DNA of 64,000 nucleotides, from positions 81,159,387-81,223,386 of the forward strand of contig NC_064622.1 of NCBI RefSeq assembly GCF_023898315.1, read 5' to 3'. This DNA is from Schistocerca nitens (lineage: Eukaryota > Arthropoda > Insecta > Orthoptera > Acrididae). Below the pieces are notes generated by a model. The model saw nothing but the letters and a program-made list of their open reading frames with translations, ran no database searches and had not been told where the DNA came from. Within the stretch, counting starts at the first letter, position 1, and every line of letters begins with the position of its first letter. This document shows positions 23,076 through 34,100 of the stretch, in pieces. Position numbers and translations under genes: made by a program.

Positions 23076-24464
23076 CACTCCTGGAAACTGAAATAAGAAC
23101 ACCGTGAATTCATTGTCCCAGGAAGGGGAAACTTTATTGACACATTCCTGGGGTCAGATACATCACATGATCACACTGACAGAACCACAGGCCATAGACA
23201 CAGGCAACAGAGCATGCACAATGTCGGCACTAGTACAGTTATTCTCCCATGGAGACGATCGTAGAGATGCTGGATGTAGTCCTGTGGAACGGCTTGCCGT
23301 GCCATTTCCACCTGGCGCCTCAGTTGGACCAGCGTTCGTGCTGGACGTGTAGACCGCGTGAGACGACGCTTCATCCAGTCCCAAACATGCTCAATGGGGG
23401 ACAGATCCGGAGATCTTGCTGGCCAGGGTAGTTGACTTACACCTTCTAGAGCACGTTGGGTGGCACGGGATACATGAGGACGTGCATTGTCCTGTTGGAA
23501 CAGCAAGTTCCCTTGCCGGTCTAGGAATGGTAGAACAATGGGTTCGATGACGGTTTGGATGTACCGTGCACTATTCAGTGTCCCCTCGACGATCACCAGT
23601 GGCGTACGGCCAGTGTAGGAGATCGCTCCCCACACCATGATGCCGTGTGTTGTCCCTGGGTGCCTCGGTCGTATGCAGTCCTGATTGTGGCGCTCACCTG
23701 CACGGCGCCAAACACGCATACGACCATCATTGGCACCAAGGCAGAAGCGACTCTCATCGCTGAAGACGACACGTCTCCATTCGTCCCTCCATTCACGCCT
23801 GTCGCGACACCACTGGAGGCGGGCTGCACGATGTTGGGGCGTGAGCGGAAGACGGCCTAACCGTGTGCGGGACCGTAGCCCAGCTTCATGGAGACGGTTG
23901 CGAATGGTCCTCGCCGATACCCCAGGAGCAACAGTGTCCCTAATTTGCTGGGAAGTGGCGGTGCGGTCCCCTACGGCACTGCGTAGGATCCTACGGTCTT
24001 GTCGTGCATCCGTGCGTCGCTGCGGTCCGGTCCCAGGTCGACGGGCACGTGCACCTTCCGCCGACCACTGGCGACAACATCGATATACTGTGGAGACCTC
24101 ACGCCCCACGTGTTGAGCAATTCGGCGGTACGTCCACCCGGCCTCCCGCATGCCCACTATACGCCCTCGCTCAAAGTCCGTCAACTGCACATACGGTTCA
24201 CGTCCACGCTGTCGCGGCATGCTACCAGTGTTAAAGACTGCGATGGAGCCCCGTATGCCACGGCAAACTGGCTGACACTGACGGCGGCGGTGCACAAATG
24301 CTGCGCAGCTAGCGCCATTCGACGGCCAACACCGCGGTTCCTGGTGTGTCCGCTGTGCCGTGCGTGTGATCATTGCTTGTACAGCCCTCTCGCAGTGTCC
24401 GGAGCAAGTATGGTGGGTCTGACACACCGGTGTCAATGTGTTCTTTTTTCCATTTCCAGGAGTG
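23076..24464 (-). mobile_element. Tc1-like DNA transposon, copy 1
   Basis: The ends CACTCCTGGAAA (23076) and its complement ending at 24464 are terminal inverted repeats, flanked by TA on both sides (23074-23075; 24465-24466), the Tc1/mariner target. The element is 1389 bp and holds one transposase gene on the - strand. It is nearly identical to the copy at 55333-56754, which is 33 bp longer, mainly because this copy has lost 32 nt near the end of the gene. Confidence 0.95.
23171..24220 (-). CDS. Tc1-like transposase with altered C-terminus
   Basis: The start codon at 24220 gives MPRQRGREPYVQLTDFERG, the same start as copy 2. An upstream in-frame extension to 24502 crosses the terminal repeat and is unlikely to be used. 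Domains: paired-type helix-turn-helix DNA-binding regions (about residues 10-110), then a DDE domain with VVFSDESRF, NLLFQQDNARPHV and SPDLSPIEHVWDWMKRRL, giving Asp, Asp and Glu with DD34E spacing. It acts in the nucleus, cutting and pasting the element at TA sites. A 32-nt loss after LYDRLHGRI shifts the frame and replaces the normal tail with a hydrophobic sequence (TVLVPTLCMLCCLCLW...). The catalytic residues are intact, but activity with this tail is uncertain. Confidence 0.9.
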   Translation of the reverse strand: MPRQRGREPYVQLTDFERGRIVGMREAGWTYRRIAQHVGREVSTVYRCCRQWSAEGARARRPGTGPQRRTDARQDRRILRSAVGDRTATSQQIRDTVAPGVSARTIRNRLHEAGLRSRTRLGRLPLTPQHRAARLQWCRDRREWRDEWRRVVFSDESRFCLGANDGRMRVWRRAGERHNQDCIRPRHPGTTHGIMVWGAISYTGRTPLVIVEGTLNSARYIQTVIEPIVLPFLDRQGNLLFQQDNARPHVSRATQRALEGVSQLPWPARSPDLSPIEHVWDWMKRRLTRSTRPARTLVQLRRQVEMARQAVPQDYIQHLYDRLHGRITVLVPTLCMLCCLCLWPVVLSV

Positions 24465-24580
24465 TACATCGCAGGAAGCCGCAATGTCGTAGGTTTGTTC
24501 ATTAATTGGTGCGCTCGAGGGTTTCCACCACCTTCCAGCAGCTGAAAATATGGCGCTCAAAGCAGTCAGAATGAGAAATC

Positions 24581-24814
24581 TTTCAAATGATTGAGCACAG
24601 CAATCAGTCGTCCTTTTCTGTCAGGTTTTATTAGGCAAATCTAGATTTGGGTTAGTGCCCAGCCGTTATCAAGGCACTGTTTCATAGTACCAATGCATGT
24701 CCTACTACCGGTACGTCAGTCTCCTGTTGTTCGGACTTCTGTGACAGAATCTAGATTACCCTAATAAAACCTGAAAGAAGAGGAGGACTGATTGCTGTGC
24801 ACCATCATTTGAAG
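24581..24814. repeat. Short foldback repeat
   Basis: Arms of about 67 nt (24581-24648 and 24748-24814) are imperfect reverse complements (TTTCAAATGATTGAGCACAG against CTGTGCACCATCATTTGAAG), around a spacer of about 100 nt. No coding potential; possibly a non-autonomous foldback element. Confidence 0.7.
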
Positions 24815-25375
24815 GTCATATCACAGTAGTTCAGAGCACCCACATTATGAGAATGTGAACTGATTGATATTTCGTCAATAGTAAGCTGTTTGTGGCTTGG
24901 CGACATGTGTGATTTCTTTTGCGAAGTGACTGCTTTTGTAAAGGCTCATAAGGGCGAAACTTTCCGTACGCACTGCTGGAAAAGTTGGTTTAGCAAAATG
25001 GCAGCGCTGCATCAGGGGAATATCGCGGAGAGGTACAGCTGCGGAGCGGCCCCATGTCAACAAATGGGCTACAGAATATGATCAAGACATTTGAAGAAAC
25101 ATGTGAATTATTAGGTGGTGCAGCACGGAGATGGAGGCGACCCATTCCCACGGCAGTTGTTGAAGCTGCTGTACCTACAGCCGGCAGCGCAGCTCACGCC
25201 TCATATTCTGCAGCCAGTGCTCTATCTGTGTCACGGGAATTGTCTCTCCCCTGGTCAAAGGTTCAAAAGATTTGGCAGCTTATTTTAAGCGATATCCCTC
25301 CAAGATTCAGAATTTGCACCAAATGATTCCACTAGATAGGATACAACGACGTGCCTCTGTGACTTCACCCTTCTT

Positions 25376-25572
25376 GCCGGCCGGAGTGGCCGACCGGTTC
25401 TAGGCGCTACAGTCTGGAACCGCGCGGCCGCTGCGGTCGAAGGTTCGAATCCTGCCTCGGGCATGGATGTGAGTGATGTCCCTAGGTTAGTTAGGTTTAA
25501 GTAGTTCTACGTCCTAGGGGACTGATGACCTCAGAAGTTAAGTCCCATAGTGCTCAGAGTCATTTGAACCAT
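25376..25572 (+). repeat. tRNA-derived SINE (family 1), + orientation
   Basis: The head GCCGGCCGGAGTGGCCGACCGG contains box A, and GGTTCGAATCC is box B. The body ends GTGCTCAGAGTCATTTGAACCAT. A 12-bp target-site duplication TTCACCCTTCTT flanks it (25364-25375 and 25573-25584). This is the only copy of the nine in this orientation. Confidence 0.95.
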
Positions 25573-25811
25573 TTCACCCTTCTTTTTTTCGCACACATGG
25601 AAATAGATGACATGTGCCAGGGGGATATTGGTTGGACGGTCGAGGGACATTTTACTCTGCACAGTGCTGTGAATGTACAGAACTGTCACATATGGGTCTG
25701 TACCCTGCCTCTGCCATTGCACTCAGCTCATGTGATTATTTAGTGTGGTTTCATAAACTTCTTCATTCTCAGTCCAGTTTTCTTCGTGGATATAACACCT
25801 CCCGGATCTTT

Positions 25812-26710
25812 TAGATCTACATTTGCATCTACATCTATACTTCGCAATCCACCTGACCGTGGCGTGTAAAGAAAGATTGTCGGTATGCCTCTGTGTGGGC
25901 TGTAATCTCTCTGATTGTATCCTCATGGTCTCTTCGCGAGATATACGTAGGAGGCAGCAATATACTGTTTGATTCCTCGGTGAAGGTATGTTCTCGAAAC
26001 TTCAACAAAACCCCGTACCGAGCTACTGAGCGTCTCTCCTGCAGAGTCTTCCACTCGAGTTTATCTATCATCTCCGTAACGCTTTCGCGATTACTAAATG
26101 ACCCTGTAACGAAGTGCGCTGCTCTCCGTTGGATCTTCTCTCTCTTCTATCAACTCTACCTGGTACGGATCCCACACCGGTGAGCAGTATTCAAGCTGTG
26201 GGCGAACAAGTGTACTGTAACCTACATACTTTGTTTTCGGATTGCATTTCCTTAGGATTTTCCTAATGAATCTCAGTCTGGCATCCGCTTTACCGACGAT
26301 TAATTTTATATGGTCATTCCATTTTAAATCACTCCTAATGCCTACTCCCAAATAATTTATGGAATTAACTGCTTCCAGGTGCTGACATGCTATATTGTAG
26401 CTAAATGATAAAGGATCTTTCTTTCTATATATTCGCAGCACATTACACTTGTCTGTATTGAGATTCAATTGACATTCCCTGCACCATGCGTCAATTCGTT
26501 GCAGATCCTCCTGCATTGCAGTACAATTTTCCATTGTTACAACCTCTCGATATACTATAGCATCATCCGCAAAAAGCCTCAGTGAACTTTCGATGTTATC
26601 CACAAGGTCATTTATGTATATTGTGAACAGCAACGGTCATACGACACTCCGCTGCGGCACACCAGAATCACTCTTACTTCGGAAGACTTCCCTCCATTGA
26701 GAATGACATG
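25812..26710 (-). mobile_element. CR1/Jockey-like LINE (family C), 5' truncated
   Basis: The - strand frame at 26633-26094 encodes LLFTIYINDLVDNIESSLRLFADDAIVYREVV with the catalytic FADD, then RIDAWCRECQLNLNTDKCNVLRIYRKK, YLGVGIRSDLKWNDHIK and CSPVWDPYQVELIEE. After a frameshift the C-terminal part reaches 25835 and the 3' UTR ends in ATGTAGATGCAAATGTAGAT-type units at about 25812-25840. It sits inside the mariner-type transposon. Confidence 0.88.
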
Positions 26711-27010
26711 TCTTCAGTGACATCTGAAAGTTGTGAAGACCTTCTTGTACTGTCTGTGATTCAAGCTTTGGAAGATGTCGCTTGTCAGGTGAAAGATTTC
26801 TTCGAGAAACCTCGGCGACGACTGCGTCATCTCTAGGCAATTTCAAGACGTGTGATCTTCCAGATCCCCGACCTAATTCCATGTGACTTCTGGTTGTGCG
26901 ATATCTCAAAGATCATCTCTATCAGGGATGTATCCCGACTCTTTCTGATCTGAAGAACAGCATATGATAACGTATCACTCTGATACCCTATGAGTAACTG
27001 TCGAGTATGC

Positions 27011-27635
27011 CGTGTTGTAGATGCAGCATTTTGCTGAGTGGGGAGACCATAGTGAGGTGTTTACATGCTGTAACTTGGGACCGTGTCTTAATAAACATTC
27101 CAGAACCACCGTTATGATGTGTTTGATCGTTCTTTCCCATTTTCTGCACCCACACAACGTACTGACTGCTTACAGAGCCATTTTTTCACCTCGCACGAAG
27201 TGGAAATATTCTATGCAGCACACTCCGCGAGTGCACCTACTAATGAACATGTTATCTAGGATGTTTCAGCGTCCTGCGGATGTATAGCCCGCAAAGCAGC
27301 ACTCGGTACACCATCAGTTTAATTATAACCACTGCGTGATGCTCCACACTGCGGTTCGAACACAGGAAAGTGGCATATCGGCCATAGCCGAGAATAAACT
27401 AGACGAGGTAAGAGCGGCCTGAGAAAAGTCCCAGAAAATCGTTGCGCTAGTTAGCACTTCAGAACGGTGTGTCAGACGCATGTGCTCACAAAGCTGTCCA
27501 CAAACTCTAAATCTCGCAAAAGCGTACAGTGCTTCTCGATGCCGCTACAGCAGCTGGCCATTTCAGTCTGCGCGTGATGGAGAATACGACAACGTGACGC
27601 CATGTTTTATTTGATGAAGCATGACTGCGCTTATA
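27011..27635. other. no recognisable feature
   Basis: Nothing recognised apart from the hammerhead-like core that follows at 27650-27690. Confidence 0.3.
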
Positions 27636-27649
27636 GGGGTACATAAAAT

Positions 27650-27690
27650 CACATATCGATCGACGTTTCAGTTTCGAGAAATCTTCATCA
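27650..27690 (-). ncRNA. Hammerhead-ribozyme-like core
   Basis: On the - strand CTGATGA is followed by a 15-nt segment that can form a stem with one mismatch (AGATTTCTCGAAACT), then GAAACGTC. In hammerhead terms this gives both conserved boxes, a self-complementary ACGU for a very short stem III and a GUC cleavage triplet. Stem I pairing is weak. Such minimal cores are known in Penelope-like elements. Activity is not shown. Confidence 0.45.
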
Positions 27691-27974
27691 GTCAGTTTAC
27701 ATCAATAGCATTTACGTGATATGATAACTGGAGTATGGTCTACAACGAGAAGTATTCGACTGAACCGTAACTTGAGAAAAGTATGTGAGCAATAAATACC
27801 ATACATGCAGTTCAGTTGAAGAGGAATGCATGTATCTAAAAGGGTCACACACGGAAGCTGGACGGACAGACATAGGCAAGAGTATTGTAACTGCGAAGAA
27901 ACCTAGGCTTCTCAAAAGGAATACTTTAACTGATCGACGAAAAATTTAATTATAAAAAAGTTCAAGCCTATCAG

Positions 27975-28178
27975 CTGATTGTGGTAAGGACTTTGGGACC
28001 AAACTGCTGAGGTCATCGGTCCCTAGGCTTACACACTATTTAATATAAGTTAAACTAACTTACGCTAAGGACAACACACACACCCATGCCCGAGGGAGGA
28101 CTCGAACCTCCGACGGGGGAAGCCGCGTGAACCGTGACAAGACGCCCAAGACCACACGGCTACCCCGTGCGGCTACGA
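27975..28178 (-). repeat. tRNA-derived SINE (family 3)
   Basis: On the - strand a tRNA-like head (GTAGCCGTGTGGTCTTGGGCG and GGAGGTTCGAGTCCTCC) is followed by the TGGGTGTGTGTGT, TTAGTTTAACTTA and GGGACCGATGACC body. It is shared with the copy at 60209-60470. Confidence 0.85.
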
Positions 28179-28469
28179 GCCTGGGTATTTTCACATTGGC
28201 CTCTCAATATATATATTCCTTACTGTCATTTCTTGTTAACAATATTAGCTTATTCCCATGAATAAGCAGGTTTCACTCAGTTAATATTCGGCAGAAATCA
28301 AACCTGCTTTTGGATCGAACTTCCTTAACTCTTGTGCAGAAGGTGTGCATTATACTGCTGCAACCATTTTCGGTAAGTTACCAGTAGAAATCAAAAATCT
28401 TAGCTGTATTCCAAGAGCTCTCTAATCGAAGCTAAAGAGTTTCCTCGTGGGTCACTCCTATTCTGTCGA

Positions 28470-28690
28470 GGAGTTCCTTGAAAAATTAAGCTGATTCTTG
28501 TTGTATTGTTGGTTACGTTTACTTAAACTTATGGTTTGGCTTTTTTCGGTTTCGTAAATATTTTATTTTTATCTGTTATTACTTTTATGTTCTAATTTCA
28601 TGTACCGACACGTTCCATGACCTTGGAGATTTGCTCTTCAATTTGGTTCTACGGAACTTTACCTGTAAATAAATAAAATAAATGCGTAAA
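28470..28690 (+). mobile_element. Probable LINE 3' end with TAAA-type tail
   Basis: A non-coding stretch ends TGGTTCTACGGAACTTTACCTG followed by TAAATAAATAAAATAAATG, a short tandem tail typical of a LINE or SINE 3' end. No RT domain remains. Identification is tentative. Confidence 0.35.
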
Positions 28691-31239
28691 AAGACGTCGC
28701 AAAATTACGAAGTTTATCTCAAGTAAACGTGTAGAGCATATTTCATTAATAGCCAACACTATATACATATTCGTATCTCTTGTGAAATTGAAGCTTCGTG
28801 TTATCCCCTAAAACGCTGCGTATAAAGCCAGTCAGTTAGGTTCCGTGCAAACCAAACTTTATCATTTCGTGCGAAGAAAAGACAGGCGTTCGTGCAGTCG
28901 ATGATTGCTGTGATACATTCGTATACAACAATGCAAGTCGTAAGTATTAGTAGATTACGGTTTCCTCAGCTTTATGTCTGTCTTCAGGAACATCGAGGTA
29001 AACTGGGACGAAAAATGAAACAAAAAAGCATTGTTTGCTTAATGTTGCAATAGACGTAGAAAAAATTGGAGAAATAGGAAAGAATAATTTCCAATGTTGC
29101 ATCCCAAACGTCTTCTTACCATCTGCAGAAAGTAATTCATTCCTCTTGTTGAACTCCTAGTATGAACGCAAAGACACCTCCGCTTTTATGAGGACGAAGA
29201 AAGACTATTTTTATAATTCGCATTCCACGCGGAAAAATTTTTCAATATTCTAAAGCATCTTTCAGAAAATTGTCAGGCAATGATTTGAGACATTTTTGGT
29301 GTGGTTTAGGTGCTTAAAATTCGCGAATGAGCACTTTGGACTTGTCACACGGCTGCGCCCGCTTATTCGCCAACTCACGCGCTAGGCAGGAAGGGCTGTA
29401 CAAACAGCAGTTGTAAGTTCTTCGTGCTCCAGTATGAGTAATTTCAACGTTTTTTAAAGGATACTTACAGTGCGCCTTAGCGTCTAACATTTTGACATTG
29501 CATACCTTTCGATGTATTCTTCCTGTGCGAAAACTTTCAGGATAAGTTTGGAAACGTCTAATTTGACCATTCCCTTGTTAGAAGCAAATAGTGTGCTCCT
29601 GTTGATACCTTCACCTGTTCTGGAACTCATACAGAATACCTGGAACGCTATCGGTTTGCCAGGCTACGTCTCACTGCTCGTTTCGTTACAGAACGATTTT
29701 CTATCTAGAAGGGATTTGGAGGCGAAATATCCGTCGGAATCATATTTCGAGCGCAACAATTTCCATCTGACGCCTGGTTGGGGTGGAATGTGGTATAAGC
29801 GATAGAACAAACAGAGGTGCCGCCATTGCTGAATAAAGAATCTCTTCGTCCATTACACTCCCAGTCGTTCCAACGCATCTTACAGCTGGAATTCCTCCAG
29901 CACTGTAGGCAGCAAACTGGGGTGCCTGAGAAACTAGAGACAAAATTCTGTTTTGTCCTACTCCTGTGAGCTCGGTAATCTCGGAGGCATTTAACTCCTT
30001 AAAAAAGAATCTCACAATTGACACTGTCATAGTGTTGGATGCGATATTCCTGCTTGAATGTACCGAAAGATTCAACATGCGGCATTCTGCTCCCTAACTC
30101 GTAATACGTGCTTCATAATGTCAGGAGTTTCATATTTACAATTCACCGCCGCTGTTTTGGCGGCTTTTACTGGACGTAAAACGTTATCGTCCCTTCAGAA
30201 CGACCCGCGTCATTATTCTCTGTTATGCTGAAATTATGTGACTGAGAGACAGGCCACGTGTGGAGAAATTACGAGCTGTGTGATCGTCTCCAGTTGCGAG
30301 AAAAGCTGTTCTCCTCTCTGCTTTTCAGCAGCCGCTTTTATATTTCGATACTTGCTTCTTTAGAAATGCACTTACTCGTAAGCAGCCCAATATACTGAGC
30401 AGATATCATTTTCAGGAAACTGCAATAACATTCCACGTAATTCTGATGCGTACAGAAGACATACAGCTCGCGGCGTGTTGTCACAGCAGTCAGCTAACAC
30501 CATCTCGCTAATGCTGGGCATTGATCAGGTGCGTCGTAGTACCGTACTATCATGGAGCGTCGCAAAACTATAGACTCGAATGTGGTGACAGTATCGATCG
30601 GTCATGCTAAAATTTTGCTGTGTATAAATAAGATTCAGTAGACTCTTAGCCTGCTGGCAGTTTGATTTGTTGAGAGAAGTTAATAAATGTGATAGGATAA
30701 ATACTAATTCCGAGCAGCGAGGGTAGGCAGTATCCCACAAAATTTAAAAATTTGCTGATTACAGTTTAGATACAATCATAAGCAATATTCTAAGGAAAAA
30801 TGGTCAGAGATATGATAGGAACGCTCATTCGAAGCAATGGACATACGCCCTATTCTGAATGGTTTCCGAGATGGAACACGTTTAGAGTACATTGCTATTT
30901 ATGGACTCCTAGCCTTACACACATTGGGTTCGAATCATACTTAAACAGAGAGCAAAACATTTTGCCGAACAATTCAAACAATGTCCAGATAATACGGGGA
31001 TGCGGCCAGGTGACGTCGTCGACAACCGGCGATATTTCTCCAGGTGCACGCCCTGTAATTTTCAAGGCAAAATTGCAGCTAGTAAGGACTTTAAAACTTC
31101 GGTTTGCAGAGAAATTCAGGAAAGATAACACACACACACACACGCACACACACACACTAAACACTAGCGTCATCACACAACTAAAGAAGACCGACGTCAG
31201 AAGGTATCGACAGTGAACATTAATAACCAATGAGTGAGG
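28691..31239. other. mostly unrecognised sequence with a CA microsatellite
   Basis: Several open frames of 60-140 codons occur (for example at 29740-30078 on the - strand) but none carries a domain I can name. A (CA)n run lies at about 31128-31158 and may belong to the 3' flank of the Penelope-like element that starts at 31240. Confidence 0.3.
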
Positions 31240-32760
31240 TAGCCTTAACTCTGTCCCTCTGTTTTTTGACAAGGAAGGGAGCAAGATTCGACACGTAATT
31301 TAAACGAAAACCTCCATTTATCGGGTTACTTGTTAATTTAATTTCAACCGCTTCCTTAATAACACTATCCCAACAGCTGGAAGTGCTTGCCACAACCTCC
31401 GTATTGTTATATTCCTTAGAATGACCGCTGCCAAGACAGTTTTCTGCAATAGCAGATTTACACGGCTGTTTTAGGCGTGTGTGACGCTTATGCTCAGTAC
31501 ACTGGTATCCCACGGTCTAGATAATCTGACCAATACACGAAACGCCACAATGGGAAAGAATCTGGTAGTCATCCGCCATACGCAAACCAAGACCGTAGCT
31601 TACAGAACCTAAATAGACCTTCACCTTAGATGGTCCTGATGAGAATGCCACCTGCGCAAAGTAGAAAGACCAGTAGACTTTGGTGACACCTCGATATTAT
31701 TATCATTCATGTGGTGCACAGTTGGTACATAGTGCGGACAACATCTGATCTGTCTTCCACTGTAACCGTTCTGACCGAAGATGACCATGGGCTAACATAG
31801 TTCTCAAACTCTCAAGGTCTTAAACAGCATGGGTCTTGTGAACGAAGGTACGAAGAACTCCTTCACGCTGAGCCGGATGGTGACAACTATCAGCTTGTAG
31901 ATGGTAAGTCAGTGTGAGTAGGTTTCCTATAAATAGCATGTCCCTTTGTACCATCAGACTTCCTCTTGACCAACACAACAAGGAAGGGAAGGCAGCCACC
32001 CTTTTCTAACTCCATCGTGAAATAAATATTCAGGTGAGGAGGATTCAAGTGCCCTAAAAGCCATGAGGCCAAACAATAGTTCATATCGTCTACATATCTG
32101 AAAAACTAACAGGTTTCACAGCCGCCAACTCCACGTTCTTGGAAGTCTTTCACAAACTAATTGGCAATAATTGGTGACAATGGGCTTCCTATTACAGCTC
32201 CATCTATCTGCTCATAGCGTTGGTCATTGAATACAAAGTCAGTGGAAGCCAACGCATGCCGAAGTAGGTTGGTTAATTCAACACCAATCGTAACATTAAT
32301 CAACCGTAAGGAATCAGACAGAGGAACACTAGTGAAAATGGGGATCATATCAAAACTTACTACAATATCAGAGTCATTCAAATGCGTTTCCTCTTATTGA
32401 CGTACGAAATGCGCCGAGCTTTTACTGTAATGCTCACATCGACTTAATACTACGCTCAACAAAGTAGCAAAGTGTTTTGCTACACTATACGTCGGGAGCA
32501 CCAACGTTACAATCAGCGTAAGAGCAATCACTTTCTTGTGCTCCTTCGGATGGCCATATAACAGCTCAATAAGAATTAAGGTTCTTGATGTTCTGCAACA
32601 AGGACCTTTTCTTCGTAGAGCTGTTAGTCTTCCTCTCTTTTTGTGGAGTCAGCACCGATCCTGCGATACATTGAATCAGACAGTAAACACTGCATCTTCT
32701 GAAAGTAATCCAGCTTTCCCAAGTCCAACACAACTATCACATTGCCCTTGACTGCAGGAT
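31240..32760 (-). mobile_element. Penelope-like element, decayed RT plus GIY-YIG endonuclease
   Basis: On the - strand the RT region shows DIVVSFDMIPIFTSVPLSDSL, YEQIDGAVIGSPLSPIIAN (32381-32157) and a YVDD active-site box at about 32090. LPFLVVLVKRKSDG..GHAIYRKPTHTDL follows (about 32000-31890). Near 31560-31430 the GIY-YIG endonuclease region reads LSHCGVSCIGQ and TEHKRHTRLKQPCKSAIAENCLGSGH, a standard Penelope pattern. The order RT then GIY-YIG identifies the family. The copy is broken in several places. Confidence 0.85.
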
Positions 32761-33078
32761 ATTGTTATCCTGATCAACTCTAAGTGAACGTAAAGGAGCA
32801 CTCTCAGCCGCTGTTACACTGCCGGAAGGTTTTTCAATTTTGAAGATTTATTGTTGCAACAGTTTATATGGAGTACTTAGATTGGTTACATTTAAAGGCC
32901 AGCAGTACAAGCGGTTCTGTAGTACCAGGTATCGACCCACGCCAAAACACCCAAATTAGTACGTGGTGTAGCCTTCACTGGCGGCAATGCAGGTGCTGAC
33001 TCCGGCATCCAGTCGATCATACAGATGGCGGATACCGTCCTAGGATACGTTGTGCCACTCCTGCTTGAACTGCACATG

Positions 33079-33549
33079 TTATGTTATGTTAACCTGGGAC
33101 GTAGAAACGACGGAGAGGCTCCGTCCCCGCTGCAGCCACAGTGGTCCGCAACCCCACGACAGCTACCGCAGTCCACTTCACCCCTCCGCCGCCCCACACC
33201 GAACCCAAGGTCACAGTGCGGTTCAACCCCCGGTGGACCCCCCAGAGAACGTCTCACACCGGACGAATGTAATCTCTATGTTTGCCGTGGTAGAGTAATG
33301 GTGGTGTACGCGTACGTGGAGAACTTATTTTCGCAGCAATCGCCGACGTAGTGTAGCTGAGGCGGAATAAGGGGAACCAGCCCGCATTTGCCGAGGCAGA
33401 TGGAAAACCGCCTAAAAACCATCCACAGACTGGCCGGCTCACCGGACCTCGACACAAATCCGCCGGGCGGATTCGTGCCGGGGACTGGCGCTCCTTCCCG
33501 CAAGGAAAGCCGTACGTTAGACCGCACGGTCAACCGGGCGGGCCACTGT
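33079..33549 (-). repeat. GC-rich tRNA-derived SINE
   Basis: On the - strand it starts GCCCGCCCGGTTGACCGTGCGG, a tRNA-like box A region, and has a box-B-like GGCACGAATCC about 70 nt on. The 3' end carries a short tandem tail of ACATA units. An 8-bp flank TGCACATG/TGTACATG, with ACATG exactly repeated, marks the insertion in the Tc1-like transposase. Composition (over 58% GC by eye) contrasts with the surroundings. Confidence 0.65.
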
Positions 33550-33845
33550 ACATGTAGTTCCGTAAGAGCTGTTGGTTGACGAGTCGCACTTCTCGTCTCA
33601 TCATATCCACACGTGCTTAACTGGAGATCGTTTCAGACAGGGAAGTTGCTGTACATGTTGCAGGGCACGTTGTGTTTTATGGGTACCTTGAGGACCAGCA
33701 TTATCCTGTTGGAACAAAACATTCACTTCCTTTTTTACAAACTTCCAGCATGCTGGAATCATTGTAGGTCAGCAACTTCTGTTAATCAGTAAAACGAGAA
33801 ACAATCCTAAGTTAAAAATTTAACTTTTTTATTTATCGATGACTA

Positions 33846-34100
33846 GTTTCGGAAAGGGGCCCACTTACAAATCATCGTAACAGATAGTCAAAATGGTATT
33901 TCCGAAAATTCAAAATCCATGTAGAAATCTTATACACGTTCTCAAGTGCCAACGAACAGTTATAGCGCATATAGAGTTATCAGCATGCGCCGTAACTCTT
34001 CGTTTGCACTTAATAGCACATATACATTTTTAGTATGGTTTTGCGTTTTCGGAAATATCATTTTGACTATGTTTTACGATGATCTAAAAATGGGTCCCGG
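33846..34100. repeat. Foldback of Penelope-type ends
   Basis: Arms at 33856-33909 and 34044-34099 are inverted copies (AATCATCGTAACAGATAGTC against GACTATGTTTTACGATGATC). On the - strand the outer left side carries GAAACTAGTC, the hammerhead-like cleavage block with palindromic ACTAGT. Confidence 0.65.

Larger units (their letters stand above)
24890..27010 (+). mobile_element. mariner-type DNA transposon, decayed, carrying a SINE and a LINE
   Basis: Transposase pieces appear in order on the + strand. A DNA-binding region lies at 25060-25320 (RRWRRPIPTAVVEAAVPTAG, SALSVSRELSLPWSKVQKIW). A catalytic-core start follows the SINE at 25585-25800: FFAHMEIDDMCQGDIGWTVEGHF, where intact relatives have WTDE, then FTLHSAVNVQNCHIW. 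A C-terminal part resumes after the LINE at about 26760-26990: CVISRQFQDV, CDFWL and YLKDHLYQGCIPTLSDLKNSI. At least the first catalytic Asp is lost and the frame is broken in several places. Terminal repeats were not found. Confidence 0.7.

Noticed and set aside
23685-24505. Long open frames opposite the Tc1 transposase (143 and 168 codons), with counterparts at 55208-56242
   Set aside because: They are antisense shadows of a GC-rich transposase gene, present in both copies only because the copies are nearly identical; no domain.
29740-30078. 112-codon - strand frame considered as a transposase piece
   Set aside because: A weak feel of a helix-turn-helix region but no catalytic motif or terminal repeats; I could not support a family.
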